A model generated the notes under the pieces. The model did no database searches and was not told where the DNA came from. It saw nothing but the letters and a program-made list of their open reading frames with translations. Below are positions 17,910-25,363 of a DNA stretch of 33,248 nt, piece by piece (within the stretch, counting starts at the first letter, position 1; each line of letters starts with the position of its first letter). A program made the position numbers and the translations under genes. The DNA comes from Clostridiales bacterium (GTDB lineage: Bacteria; Bacillota; Clostridia; Peptostreptococcales; Anaerovoracaceae): the NCBI GenBank assembly GCA_015058205.1, contig SVCS01000013.1, positions 1 through 33,248 of the forward strand, read 5' to 3'.

Positions 17910-18467
17910 TTATATTTCCCCAATTCTATCATATAAAAGGCCTGTTGCAACCTCTTTTTTTGTATCTGCCCCTTTCAGGTATTCTACAAGTGCCAGCGCG
18001 AACTCCATGGCAAGGGCCGGTCCCATACCTGTGATCACAGTTTCGTCAACCGTAACGGTTCCGCCTGTCGGTGTCGCACCTGCGAGATGGCTCTCCATGC
18101 CCGGATAAATCGTTGCTTTCTTTCCTTCCAGCGCCCCGTGGGCTGCCAGCGCCAGCGGCGCAGCGCAGATCGCTGCAAGTGGTTTTCCTGCCTTTGCAAA
18201 AGCTTTGACCTGTTCTGTCAGTCCTGCATGGTCTCTCAGATTTGTCGCTCCCGGCAAACCTCCCGGCAGCACGATCATTTCGCACGCATCATAATCCGCA
18301 TCTTCAAACAACATGTCCGCTTCAATGTTGATGTCGTGGGCTCCTCTGACGAGGAGATTCCCTGTCACGGATACCATCTTCGCTTCGACGCCTGCTCTTC
18401 TCAGGACATCAACGCACGTGAGCGCTTCCACCTCTTCATATCCTTCTGCTAAATGAATGAATACCAT
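17910..18467 (-). CDS. DJ-1/PfpI family protein (DJ-1 subgroup)
   Basis: This 185-residue protein is of the class I glutamine amidotransferase-like fold. It begins VFIHLAEGYEEVEALTCVDVLRR with the conserved glutamate and has the nucleophile elbow AAICAAP (Cys 101), the DJ-1 pattern. Length and gaps match the ThiJ/DJ-1/YajL subgroup. Members have been linked to glyoxal or oxidative stress and to protein repair; activity cannot be told from sequence. ATG 18467 has GGGAG seven bases upstream; earlier in-frame starts lack one. It follows the CsoR-type gene by 39 bases, so a metal- or stress-regulated unit is possible. Confidence 0.9.
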   Translation of the reverse strand: MVFIHLAEGYEEVEALTCVDVLRRAGVEAKMVSVTGNLLVRGAHDINIEADMLFEDADYDACEMIVLPGGLPGATNLRDHAGLTEQVKAFAKAGKPLAAICAAPLALAAHGALEGKKATIYPGMESHLAGATPTGGTVTVDETVITGMGPALAMEFALALVEYLKGADTKKEVATGLLYDRIGEI

Positions 18468-18506
18468 TTTATTTCTCCCTTCCGAACGCAGCGCAAAACA
18501 CAGCAC

Positions 18507-18854
18507 CTATTTCATGAACTTATCGATTGCGTCGTTGAGCTCCTGCAGAGCTTCCATATCGTCCTCCTGAACCGCTTCAACAATGCATGTCGACATGTGT
18601 TCCTTCAGAACGGCGCGGCTGACACCCTGCAGCGCTGAACTTACAGCGGAGAGCTGAATCAGTACATCTGTACAGTCCCTGTCGTTCTCGACCATCTTTT
18701 TCACAGATTCCATATGTCCGATGATACGGGACATCCTGTTGAGAACAGACTTCTTGTGTTCCGGTGAATGGGTGTGCGTGTGCTCACCATGCACGTGCGT
18801 ATGCGTATGCCCATCGTGTGTATGCGTATGCCCATCGTGGTTATGTTCTGTCAT
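18507..18854 (-). CDS. csoR: CsoR/RcnR/FrmR family repressor with His-rich N-terminus
   Basis: This is an all-helical metal- or sulfur-sensing repressor (DUF156) of 115 residues. The core starts near residue 35 (KSVLNRMSRIIGHMESVKKMV). It keeps the Cys-His-Cys set of Cu(I)-sensing CsoR: Cys 61, His 86 and Cys 90. A formaldehyde or persulfide sensor of the same family is less likely, because the His is kept. The first 34 residues are an added tail with alternating His in GHTHTH units (at least twelve His), encoded by a short tandem DNA repeat at about 18776-18842. The start overlaps the stop of the upstream secreted-protein gene (ATGA), so it is translationally coupled. No copper exporter or copper chaperone gene lies nearby. 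Confidence 0.9.
   Translation of the reverse strand: MTEHNHDGHTHTHDGHTHTHVHGEHTHTHSPEHKKSVLNRMSRIIGHMESVKKMVENDRDCTDVLIQLSAVSSALQGVSRAVLKEHMSTCIVEAVQEDDMEALQELNDAIDKFMK
18776..18842 (-). repeat. In-frame tandem repeat encoding the His-rich tail of the CsoR-type protein
   Basis: On the + strand the unit GTATGCGTATGCCCATCGTG occurs twice (near 18798 and 18819), with degenerate GTGCGTGTGCTCACCATG flanks. It encodes GHTHTHD-like units. Such an in-frame repeat can gain or lose copies by slippage. Confidence 0.8.
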
Positions 18855-20470
18855 GGTATGGCGATCCTTTCTTTTGTTTTATATATTCTATCATCTGCGC
18901 TGCCGATTGTGTTCATTAGAATCACAAGATAACCATCATCAACAACACAGCTTTCTATCTCTCCTATGGATACATCGTAACTGCCCAGGTATGCACCGTC
19001 AGATACTCTGTATATATCTATGTAGCTTTTGTTCTTCCCAAGCCATGAGCAGACCATGACTGTGCTGTTATAAGCACCGATATCCTGCGTGCTTTTATGC
19101 TTTATGGTCTTGGCAAGGGTCTTCTCAACTTTGAAATTACTGTCGCAGATATAGATCTCTTTCCCGTTCGCCAGATAATACCGATCGGAGGTGACATCAT
19201 ACGCCATGGCTGAAACGGATGCCGGCATATTCACATTGCCGATGCTCTTCTTCGTTTCTGCGTTGAACACACAGGCCTTCTTGGCTTCTTCCGCATACTT
19301 TGTGCTCAATATAAACAGCCTGTTTATATTCGGGTTATAGGCGCCGCCGTTGGCGTGTCCGATTCCTTTGGCGTTTACGATCTTACCTTCTGACCCGTCA
19401 GCTTTGCTGTATTCGATGAGTCTGCCTCTGGTGCTTTTTTTGTTGACATAGGAGACGACATACTTGTCATCAATGATGCTGAGTGTCTGCGGAACTCTTA
19501 CCCCTTTCGTGCCGTGTATTTCCGCTACCAGATTCAGTTCGTTCTTTCCGAGCTTGCCGATTACCTTGAACTTCGAATAGGCCGGTGCTTCCTCTGTAGT
19601 GCCTCTGACTGGAACAGGGTCGGAGATTTTGCCGTCCACCTTCTCGCCGTTGACCTCCGCGATGCCTTTGATCACATAGTCATAATCGTCTCTTGTGACT
19701 TCAAGGTATCTGGTCTCAGCAGGCGTTTCCGCGATCTCCAGGTATTCCTGTGTTGCCGGATTCTTCCTCAGAATCTTATAAGCTGCCGCATATTCATTTT
19801 CTCCCCATCTAATGATTGCTCTTGAAGGGGACAGATCCTCTGTTGCTGTTCCTTTCACCTTTGCAAGAACGGTCGGGTAAACAAATACTTCCACTGTTCT
19901 CCTGGCATCGGTGAACAGTCCGTTTCCCTCCGCTGTGATGATAATATCTGTATCACCGCTCTTTTTTAGAGTTATGTTACCCCTGTCATCGACTCTCGCA
20001 ATATTCTGATCCGCAGAACTGTATTGCATATCTCCGTTTGCAGATGCATTCAAATTGAACGTGTTGCCGGCAAATCCATAGAAAATCGTATCTTCGACCA
20101 TGATATTCTGTCTGATTTTCTCAGCTGTCAGTTCTGTCTTCGCGGTGTCGGAGGTACTGCCATCCTTGAGATGTGCTCTGACTGTGACGACACACCGCTC
20201 TCCCGGATGCACTCCCGAGATGGTGTACTGGTTTTCTTTGGTCTTTAGCATCATCGTGAGTCTGCCGTCGCGGAACACTATAACCTCATAGCTGTCGCAG
20301 TCCATGCTGCTCCAGTTCGCAACGACATCGCTTCCGGTCTGCATCAAATTCAGGTTATCAACACAATTCTGCCCTTCCTGTCCTTCGTCTGCAAAAGCAA
20401 CACTCGGCAGATATCCAAGAAATGCTGCAATCAAAACCGCTATGAAACTATACAGCAGTTTATTTCTCAT
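18851..20470 (-). CDS. Secreted FN3/Ig-like/propeller-type surface protein
   Basis: This is an exported protein of 539 residues. The signal peptide is NKLLYSFIAVLIAAFLGYLPSVAFA with a likely cut before DEGQ. Domains by eye: an FN3-like beta-sandwich (about 40-115), a BIG2-like Ig domain (about 125-200, with ARVDDRGNITLKKSGDTDI), a second FN3-like domain (about 205-285), and a C-terminal region (300-539) with propeller-like repeats. I see no catalytic motif and no wall anchor (no LPXTG). The start at 20470 lies within the last 11 bases of the hydrolase gene. GGGA stretches precede it, and starts further upstream would extend into the hydrolase frame. It probably works with the upstream hydrolase at the cell surface. 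Confidence 0.8.
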   Translation of the reverse strand: MRNKLLYSFIAVLIAAFLGYLPSVAFADEGQEGQNCVDNLNLMQTGSDVVANWSSMDCDSYEVIVFRDGRLTMMLKTKENQYTISGVHPGERCVVTVRAHLKDGSTSDTAKTELTAEKIRQNIMVEDTIFYGFAGNTFNLNASANGDMQYSSADQNIARVDDRGNITLKKSGDTDIIITAEGNGLFTDARRTVEVFVYPTVLAKVKGTATEDLSPSRAIIRWGENEYAAAYKILRKNPATQEYLEIAETPAETRYLEVTRDDYDYVIKGIAEVNGEKVDGKISDPVPVRGTTEEAPAYSKFKVIGKLGKNELNLVAEIHGTKGVRVPQTLSIIDDKYVVSYVNKKSTRGRLIEYSKADGSEGKIVNAKGIGHANGGAYNPNINRLFILSTKYAEEAKKACVFNAETKKSIGNVNMPASVSAMAYDVTSDRYYLANGKEIYICDSNFKVEKTLAKTIKHKSTQDIGAYNSTVMVCSWLGKNKSYIDIYRVSDGAYLGSYDVSIGEIESCVVDDGYLVILMNTIGSADDRIYKTKERIAIP

Positions 20471-22157
20471 AATCCCATATTCCCTTATACATTCTATATT
20501 GATCGATTGGCGACGCGCTGTGCCACGGGATGAATCCTCCATCCAGTCCCGCTTCATACAGTGCATCCACCTGTACTTTCAGTTTTTGCTTATCATATGT
20601 TACCGACGGTGCCCAGAATGGTGTGTTGTAACCTGTGATCCAGGTGCGTGCTGCGGCAGGTGTCGGTATTTTTTTCTGTTCTTTCGCGGCGCTCTTGGCC
20701 CATGCAGACATGATCGCCTTCGGCTCAGACCAGGTGTCCGCATCTCCGAAATGATCTGTGTAAGGCATGCTGCTGATAGCGTCGACAATATTCGAAATGC
20801 CCGGCCAGTACTGACCATATGCCGTCACATATCCATCGGAGCATTCCCCAAAAACATCCACGCTGAAATATGCCCCCGCCTCATGAATCGTGTCTGCTGC
20901 GTAGAAACAGAAATTCTGAATCGCCTGTGCTTTTGACTCTCCGTACGCGTTCCGGAAATCTGTGCTTTTGTCCAGAGACATTTCGTAGGCACTTTCCGGG
21001 AATCTCACATAGTCGAACTGGATCTCATCAAACCCCATGAGTTTCACTGCTTCGGTTGCCAAAGCAACATTATAATACCATACATCCCGGCTGTACGCAC
21101 TTGGCCATCCTGCGCCGGATGACTTGGATTTGATACAGTTTTCCGGATGATCCTTCGCATAGTATTTGTCGTTGAAGCAGGTGATTCTCCCAATGGTGTA
21201 AACGCCCGCCCCTTTGAATTCTTTCACTGCTGTCTGGAACTCTTCCAGAGAGACCTGCGCCTTTTTATATGCCGTCGGCGAAAGCTCCTCTGCCACAGGT
21301 GACTGGTAGGAAAGCGGTCCATCCTTAATGTCTATGACTACGGCGTTGCAGCCGGTTTCTTTGATGAGTTTTATGTAGGCGTCGTTATGAATCGCAGCAT
21401 GGGAATTCAAGTACATTGCCCTCGCTTCACGGCAGAATTCCTTGCCTTTGATCTTTGTTCTCTCATATGGATAATAGTCCAGTTCTTCGGCTTTTCCGCC
21501 GTGGAGATCCATCCCGTATTTCGCCTTCTTGGCCTTGTCATACTCGCCGTTTTCATTGTAATAGGCGTCGGCTTCTTCCTGAGTCTGAACCAGGTATTTG
21601 CCGTATGCAAAACCCTCCGGCGCATTCTCATCATCCGCCTTGCGCACCTTATACTTGCTGACAACGCCGCTTGCATTCAGCCCGTTGAAACCTGTCACTG
21701 TAAGCTTCGTCCCTTTCGGTGCAAAGCCGACAATCTCAGGACCCTTGTTGCTTTTGTATATGGTGATTGGTGTGCGTACATAGAGTTCCTTCTCAAGCAC
21801 GGTTTCCGACTTTCTGTCAGCCAGGTTTTTCGGGTGCACGTAAAGGGCTTCCGCTCTCTGCCCATCCGCAGCATCTTCCTCACTTGACTTCGGATATATG
21901 CGTTGGAAAGTCCCTTCCGGCAGTTCTTCTGGTTCCTGATCGCGCAAAGTCACCTTCGTGCCGCGGGGAAGTCGCTCTGCTTCCTGCATCTGGCCTTGCT
22001 CATTCAGGGTATATGTCTGGACGAGAGGATTCTCGCCAGCAATAAAGGCCTTCTCTTCGAAGGCCGTCTGCTCAGTTGTTGTGGCCGAAACGCACGCAAG
22101 CGCGATCGTCACGATTCCTATTAATATTTTTACCGGTAACTTGTTGATAATTCTCAT
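20460..22157 (-). CDS. Surface putative glycoside hydrolase (DUF4015 TIM barrel)
   Basis: This 565-residue protein has one N-terminal hydrophobic signal/anchor (about residues 9-28). There is a cysteine in IALACVSA, but not a canonical lipobox. Two SH3-like modules follow (about 45-105 and 125-190). The C-terminal half is a putative glycoside hydrolase barrel of the DUF4015/GHL type. Motifs are AMYLNSHAA, NAVVIDIKDGPLSYQS, GVYTIGRITCF, and the hallmark FDEIQFDYVRFPE with likely catalytic acids, ending GFIPWHSAS. The substrate is unknown; cell-wall or exopolysaccharide glycans are plausible given SH3-like modules. The ATG is 6 bases after TATAAT (extended -10 TGC), with no SD, so it is probably leaderless. 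Confidence 0.87.
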   Translation of the reverse strand: MRIINKLPVKILIGIVTIALACVSATTTEQTAFEEKAFIAGENPLVQTYTLNEQGQMQEAERLPRGTKVTLRDQEPEELPEGTFQRIYPKSSEEDAADGQRAEALYVHPKNLADRKSETVLEKELYVRTPITIYKSNKGPEIVGFAPKGTKLTVTGFNGLNASGVVSKYKVRKADDENAPEGFAYGKYLVQTQEEADAYYNENGEYDKAKKAKYGMDLHGGKAEELDYYPYERTKIKGKEFCREARAMYLNSHAAIHNDAYIKLIKETGCNAVVIDIKDGPLSYQSPVAEELSPTAYKKAQVSLEEFQTAVKEFKGAGVYTIGRITCFNDKYYAKDHPENCIKSKSSGAGWPSAYSRDVWYYNVALATEAVKLMGFDEIQFDYVRFPESAYEMSLDKSTDFRNAYGESKAQAIQNFCFYAADTIHEAGAYFSVDVFGECSDGYVTAYGQYWPGISNIVDAISSMPYTDHFGDADTWSEPKAIMSAWAKSAAKEQKKIPTPAAARTWITGYNTPFWAPSVTYDKQKLKVQVDALYEAGLDGGFIPWHSASPIDQYRMYKGIWDYEK

Positions 22158-22163
22158 GGTCAC

Positions 22164-22172
22164 ATTATAGCA
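22164..22172 (-). promoter_or_regulatory. Extended -10 promoter, leaderless start of the hydrolase operon
   Basis: Read on the - strand, TGCTATAAT lies six bases before the ATG at 22157. No good -35 and no SD are seen. It would drive the hydrolase, surface protein, CsoR, DJ-1, idi and guaB series if no internal promoters or terminators intervene. Confidence 0.5.
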
Positions 22173-22193
22173 CAGTCTGACAGATTCGCTTCG

Positions 22194-23405
22194 CTAATGG
22201 AGCCTTTTTTTCATGATCAGAGCGAACAGAATCGCAATGATGCCGAATGGGATAAAGCAGCAGAATGTAATCGCATATGATCCTGTTGCCGTGTAGACAA
22301 CGCCGCCCAGATACGGCCCGATAAATGCTGCCAGAATCAACTGAGAACTTGCGATTCCGAAGTTCGCAGAGAAATACCGGTTGCCAAAGATACGAGCGAT
22401 TGCCGTTGCGCTGGTCGGCGGTGCTGCGCCGAAGCTGAGTCCCAACAGGAAACATCCCATGACAAGAACCGCAAGTATTTCTGTCCTGATTCCCGCAACG
22501 GTTATGATTGTCGCAATCAGGAAAACGACACTGGATATCAAAAGCGTCCTGCTGATGCCGAATTTGTCATAGCTCGATCCATATACGATCCTGCCGAGTC
22601 CGTTGGCGAAAGACGTAACGCCGGCAATCAGGGCTGCTGTCTGCGCCGATACCCCGAGACCGATCACACACGGTGCGATATGCCCCATGAGCGCCAATCC
22701 GGATGCAGAAAGCACCATGGTGAAGAAAAACAGAATCCAGAACTCCACTGTCCTGACGGCTTCTGCCGGTTTCATATCTCCGAGTACAGAATTGTTCTCC
22801 TGTTTGTCAGCGCCTCCGGATTCTGTTGCCTTTGCATTGGAAGTCCCGGTGTTGGCTGCCTTCATGAGAATCCCTGAGAGGGCCAATATGATGGACATGA
22901 TGACACCGAGCATGACAAAGACTGTGCGCCATCCTGCACTTCCCATGAGCGCTGTGCAGACAGGTCCGAGCACCATAGCACCCATTCCGAAGGCCATCAT
23001 CATCATTCCCGATATGAGGCCTTGTCTGGCAGGAAACCACTTGGAAACGACCGCTATGATTTCCACATAGGCAAATCCGACGCCCGCGCCGCAGAGCACA
23101 CCGTAGCAGATATAGAATCCCATCAGGCTGTCCGCCTGTGACGTCAGGATAAATCCAGCCGCAATCAGAACGGCAGAAATGATCATAGAAATCAGCGGTT
23201 TGTCTTTCTTGCCGTTGAACATTCCTCCCGTCAGAATGCTCAGGCACATGGCCATAATGGAAATTGTAAAGGTAAGGGAGGTCTCAGATCTGGACCATCC
23301 GAACTCATTCTCAAGGGGTACGACAAAAATCGACCATCCATAGATCAGGCCCAGAAATATCAATGTACATAAGGAAATAATTATCGTAAATACTTTTAGT
23401 CTCAT
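22194..23405 (-). CDS. MFS transporter, OFA (oxalate/formate antiporter-like) family
   Basis: This 403-residue protein has 12 predicted helices in two bundles with a charged central linker (about residues 190-215, NTGTSNAKATESGGADKQEN). Features of the OFA group are GLIYGWSIFVVPLENEFGWSRSE in helix 1 and the following loop, GAGVGFAYVEIIAVVSKWFPARQGLISGM, and the second-half FANGLGRIVYGSSYDKFGI. OFA members exchange small carboxylates, but the substrate here is not readable. AAAGGAAAG precedes the ATG. It ends 36 bases before the hydrolase start, with that gene's own -10 in the gap. A stable hairpin lies just upstream, between it and ferritin. Confidence 0.88.
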   Translation of the reverse strand: MRLKVFTIIISLCTLIFLGLIYGWSIFVVPLENEFGWSRSETSLTFTISIMAMCLSILTGGMFNGKKDKPLISMIISAVLIAAGFILTSQADSLMGFYICYGVLCGAGVGFAYVEIIAVVSKWFPARQGLISGMMMMAFGMGAMVLGPVCTALMGSAGWRTVFVMLGVIMSIILALSGILMKAANTGTSNAKATESGGADKQENNSVLGDMKPAEAVRTVEFWILFFFTMVLSASGLALMGHIAPCVIGLGVSAQTAALIAGVTSFANGLGRIVYGSSYDKFGISRTLLISSVVFLIATIITVAGIRTEILAVLVMGCFLLGLSFGAAPPTSATAIARIFGNRYFSANFGIASSQLILAAFIGPYLGGVVYTATGSYAITFCCFIPFGIIAILFALIMKKRLH

Positions 23406-23440
23406 TCTTCTTTCCTTTAAATCGGTTCCTTGAATGCAAC

Positions 23441-23470
23441 GAAGCCCCGCGAAATGAATCGCGGGGTTTC
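23441..23470. terminator. Strong hairpin between ferritin and OFA transporter
   Basis: GAAGCCCCGCGA (23441-23452) pairs with TCGCGGGGTTTC (23459-23470); 12 bp with one G-U and a 6-nt loop. A T-rich run follows on the + strand, but on the coding (-) strand the stem is followed by GTTGCATTC, not a U-run. It may end ferritin mRNA poorly or protect its 3' end. Confidence 0.55.
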
Positions 23471-23519
23471 TCTTCTTTGTTGTCTTTGTTCAACCGCTTC
23501 GCCGTATCGGCCTCTGCGA

Positions 23520-24035
23520 TTAGTCGAGGGTGAAGGAAGGTGCTGTGTATACTCTTGCCTTCATCTCAGCATCGAGCTCATAGAGGCTCTTGCTGTCGCT
23601 TCCGAAGAGTTCAAATTTCGTCACGTTATCATCGGCGTTATCCTCTTCTTCTGCCTGTTCTTTGACAAACCAGTCGAGGAACTGCATTGTTCTGAAGTCA
23701 TGCTCTTCATAAGCTGCTGCGTATATTTTGTTGATCAGATCTGTAACAACTCTCTCGTGCTCTGCTCCCATCTTCAGCGGATCGATGAATGCCTTGTATT
23801 CTTTGTCAGGCTTATCGATTGCTTCCAGTTCTACTGTCTCGCCCTGCTGCTGCAGATATTTGATGAACAGCATTGCATGGTCGCGTTCTTCCTGAGCCTG
23901 AATCATATACCAGTTGGAATATCCATCCAATCCCTCATCCTTGTAGTAGTTTGAGAAATCGAGATACAGGTATGCTGAATAAAACTCAGCGTTAACCTGA
24001 TTGTTGAGCAGATCTTTCACTTTCTTTGATACCAT
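23520..24035 (-). CDS. ftnA: Bacterial non-heme ferritin
   Basis: It stores iron by oxidising Fe(II) in a 24-subunit shell and limits iron-driven oxidative damage. The 171-residue protein is the usual length. Ferroxidase ligands are visible: NAEFYSAYLYLDF (first Glu), QAQEERDHAMLF (Glu and His), GAEHERVV (third Glu) and FLDWFVKEQAEEED (Gln and Glu). The absence of a heme-binding Met pattern and the overall layout favour FtnA over bacterioferritin. The start ATG at 24035 has AAAGGAGG eight bases upstream; an ATG further out is an artefact. An extended -10 TGATATAAT (24078-24070 on the - strand) lies about 35 bases before the start. Single gene, divergent from the flavoprotein. Confidence 0.94.
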   Translation of the reverse strand: MVSKKVKDLLNNQVNAEFYSAYLYLDFSNYYKDEGLDGYSNWYMIQAQEERDHAMLFIKYLQQQGETVELEAIDKPDKEYKAFIDPLKMGAEHERVVTDLINKIYAAAYEEHDFRTMQFLDWFVKEQAEEEDNADDNVTKFELFGSDSKSLYELDAEMKARVYTAPSFTLD

Positions 24036-24069
24036 GTTAATAACCTCCTTTAATTCATACTTATAAAAG

Positions 24070-24078
24070 ATTATATCA
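24070..24078 (-). promoter_or_regulatory. Ferritin promoter, extended -10
   Basis: TGATATAAT on the - strand gives a leader of about 28 bases containing the AAAGGAGG SD. No Fur-like palindrome could be picked out with confidence. Confidence 0.5.
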
Positions 24079-24097
24079 CGATTTGTGGACACTCTGT

Positions 24098-24126
24098 TTG
24101 TATTTTCGTGTATTATTTGTTATTCT
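24098..24126 (+). promoter_or_regulatory. Promoter giving a leaderless GTG start for the flavoprotein
   Basis: TTGTAT (24098-24103), exactly 17 bases, and TATTCT (24121-24126). The GTG start is at 24133, six bases after the -10. An in-frame TAA (24130-24132) directly precedes the GTG, so no longer protein is possible. No SD is present. Confidence 0.6.
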
Positions 24127-24132
24127 AATTAA

Positions 24133-25347
24133 GTGTGTAAGAATTGTTCAGATACAGATTATAACTGCATAATTGTCGGTGCCGGAGCGGCAGGACTGTT
24201 CTATGCTGCAGCTGATGAAACAGAAGGGCGCAAACTCATTATCGAGAAGACTTCCTGTCCCGGGCAGAAACTGCTGATGAGCGGAAATGGTATGTGCAAC
24301 ATTACCCACGGCGGAAGCATCAAAGATTTTATTGCCCATTATGCAGACAGCGGTTCTAACATCCGAACCTGCCTGTATAAGCACAGCAATCTGGAACTGA
24401 TGCAGTTCATGGAACATGCAGGCGTTTCTTTGATGGAGCGTCCGGACGGCAAAATCTTTCCCGCTTCCATGAAGGCCGCAGATGTGCTGGACGCACTGCT
24501 CGCGAAGGCATACCGCAATGGTTTCGCATTTCTCTATGATTGTGCGGTGACCGGCCTCAACACCGAAAGCAAAAGCAGCGAACCGGACGGCGTGTGCGTT
24601 TCTCTGTCAGATGGCAGAATCCTGCGGACGCGAAAACTGGTGATTGCCACCGGCGGTGCATCTTATCCTGCAACAGGATCCGACGGCAGTTTTATGGAAA
24701 TCCTCAAAGAGGATCTGAACATCACTGTGACTGTGCTCAAACCTGCGCTGGCGCCCGTCTTCGTCGAGAACTATCCCTATGGCGAATTATCAGGGATTTC
24801 CTTTGATGACGTTGCAGTGTCATGCGGCGGACATACGCGGCGGGGGCCCATGCTCCTGACGCACAAAGGCTTCAGCGGACCAGCGATACTTCATATTTCA
24901 CAATATGTGAAACCCGGTGTGCAGATGACAATCAATTATCTGCCGGATCGGAACATCGCAGAAGTGTACAGAAACATCAGGGACGACCAGCCGGCCAACA
25001 GCAAGGGTATCGCGAATTATCTCGCCGGCGAATTCGGTCTGCCGAAGGCATTTGCAGAAAAACTGTTCAGCGTCCCTTCACGCAAACTCTCAAGCATCGG
25101 GCATAAAGAACTTGAGAACATCGTTCATCTGATGATGGACCGGAAACATACAGTCAGCGGAACCGGCGGCTTCAAAGAGGCCATGGTCACGGCAGGCGGT
25201 GTGTCTCTGGAAGAAATGAATCTGAAAAACATGAGTCTCATGAAATATCCGTACATTCATGTAATCGGTGAGGCTCTCGATATAAACGGCGATACGGGCG
25301 GCTACAATCTGCAGTTTGCATATTCCTCAGCCCGCGCCGCAATCTAA
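24133..25347 (+). CDS. NAD(P)/FAD-dependent oxidoreductase (HI0933/BaiN family)
   Basis: This flavoprotein of 404 residues carries the dinucleotide-binding motif IIVGAGAAGLFYAAA near the N-terminus, the family segment CPGQKLLMSGNGMCNITH, VIATGGASYPATGSDG in the middle, and the C-terminal FAD contact AMVTAGGVSLEEMN with EALDINGDTGGYNLQFAYSSA. This is the HI0933-like family that includes BaiN; most members are of unknown substrate, so a bile-acid role should not be assumed. The GTG start is forced by the preceding in-frame stop. It ends 16 bases before the acyltransferase, suggesting an operon of three genes. Confidence 0.92.
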   Translation: MCKNCSDTDYNCIIVGAGAAGLFYAAADETEGRKLIIEKTSCPGQKLLMSGNGMCNITHGGSIKDFIAHYADSGSNIRTCLYKHSNLELMQFMEHAGVSLMERPDGKIFPASMKAADVLDALLAKAYRNGFAFLYDCAVTGLNTESKSSEPDGVCVSLSDGRILRTRKLVIATGGASYPATGSDGSFMEILKEDLNITVTVLKPALAPVFVENYPYGELSGISFDDVAVSCGGHTRRGPMLLTHKGFSGPAILHISQYVKPGVQMTINYLPDRNIAEVYRNIRDDQPANSKGIANYLAGEFGLPKAFAEKLFSVPSRKLSSIGHKELENIVHLMMDRKHTVSGTGGFKEAMVTAGGVSLEEMNLKNMSLMKYPYIHVIGEALDINGDTGGYNLQFAYSSARAAI

Positions 25348-25363
25348 CAGGAGGAAACAAAAG

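Noticed and set aside
18776-18842. Possible CRISPR-like short repeats
   Set aside because: The repeat is in frame within a protein gene, has no unique spacers and only two full units.
18721-19059. Cysteine-rich + strand frame (CVCVCPS-type repeats)
   Set aside because: This is the reverse reading of the His-rich CsoR repeat; no SD, and the opposite strand is clearly coding.
24133-25347. Bile acid 7-dehydroxylation gene BaiN
   Set aside because: The family match is real, but no other bai gene is present and most family members are not bile-acid enzymes.
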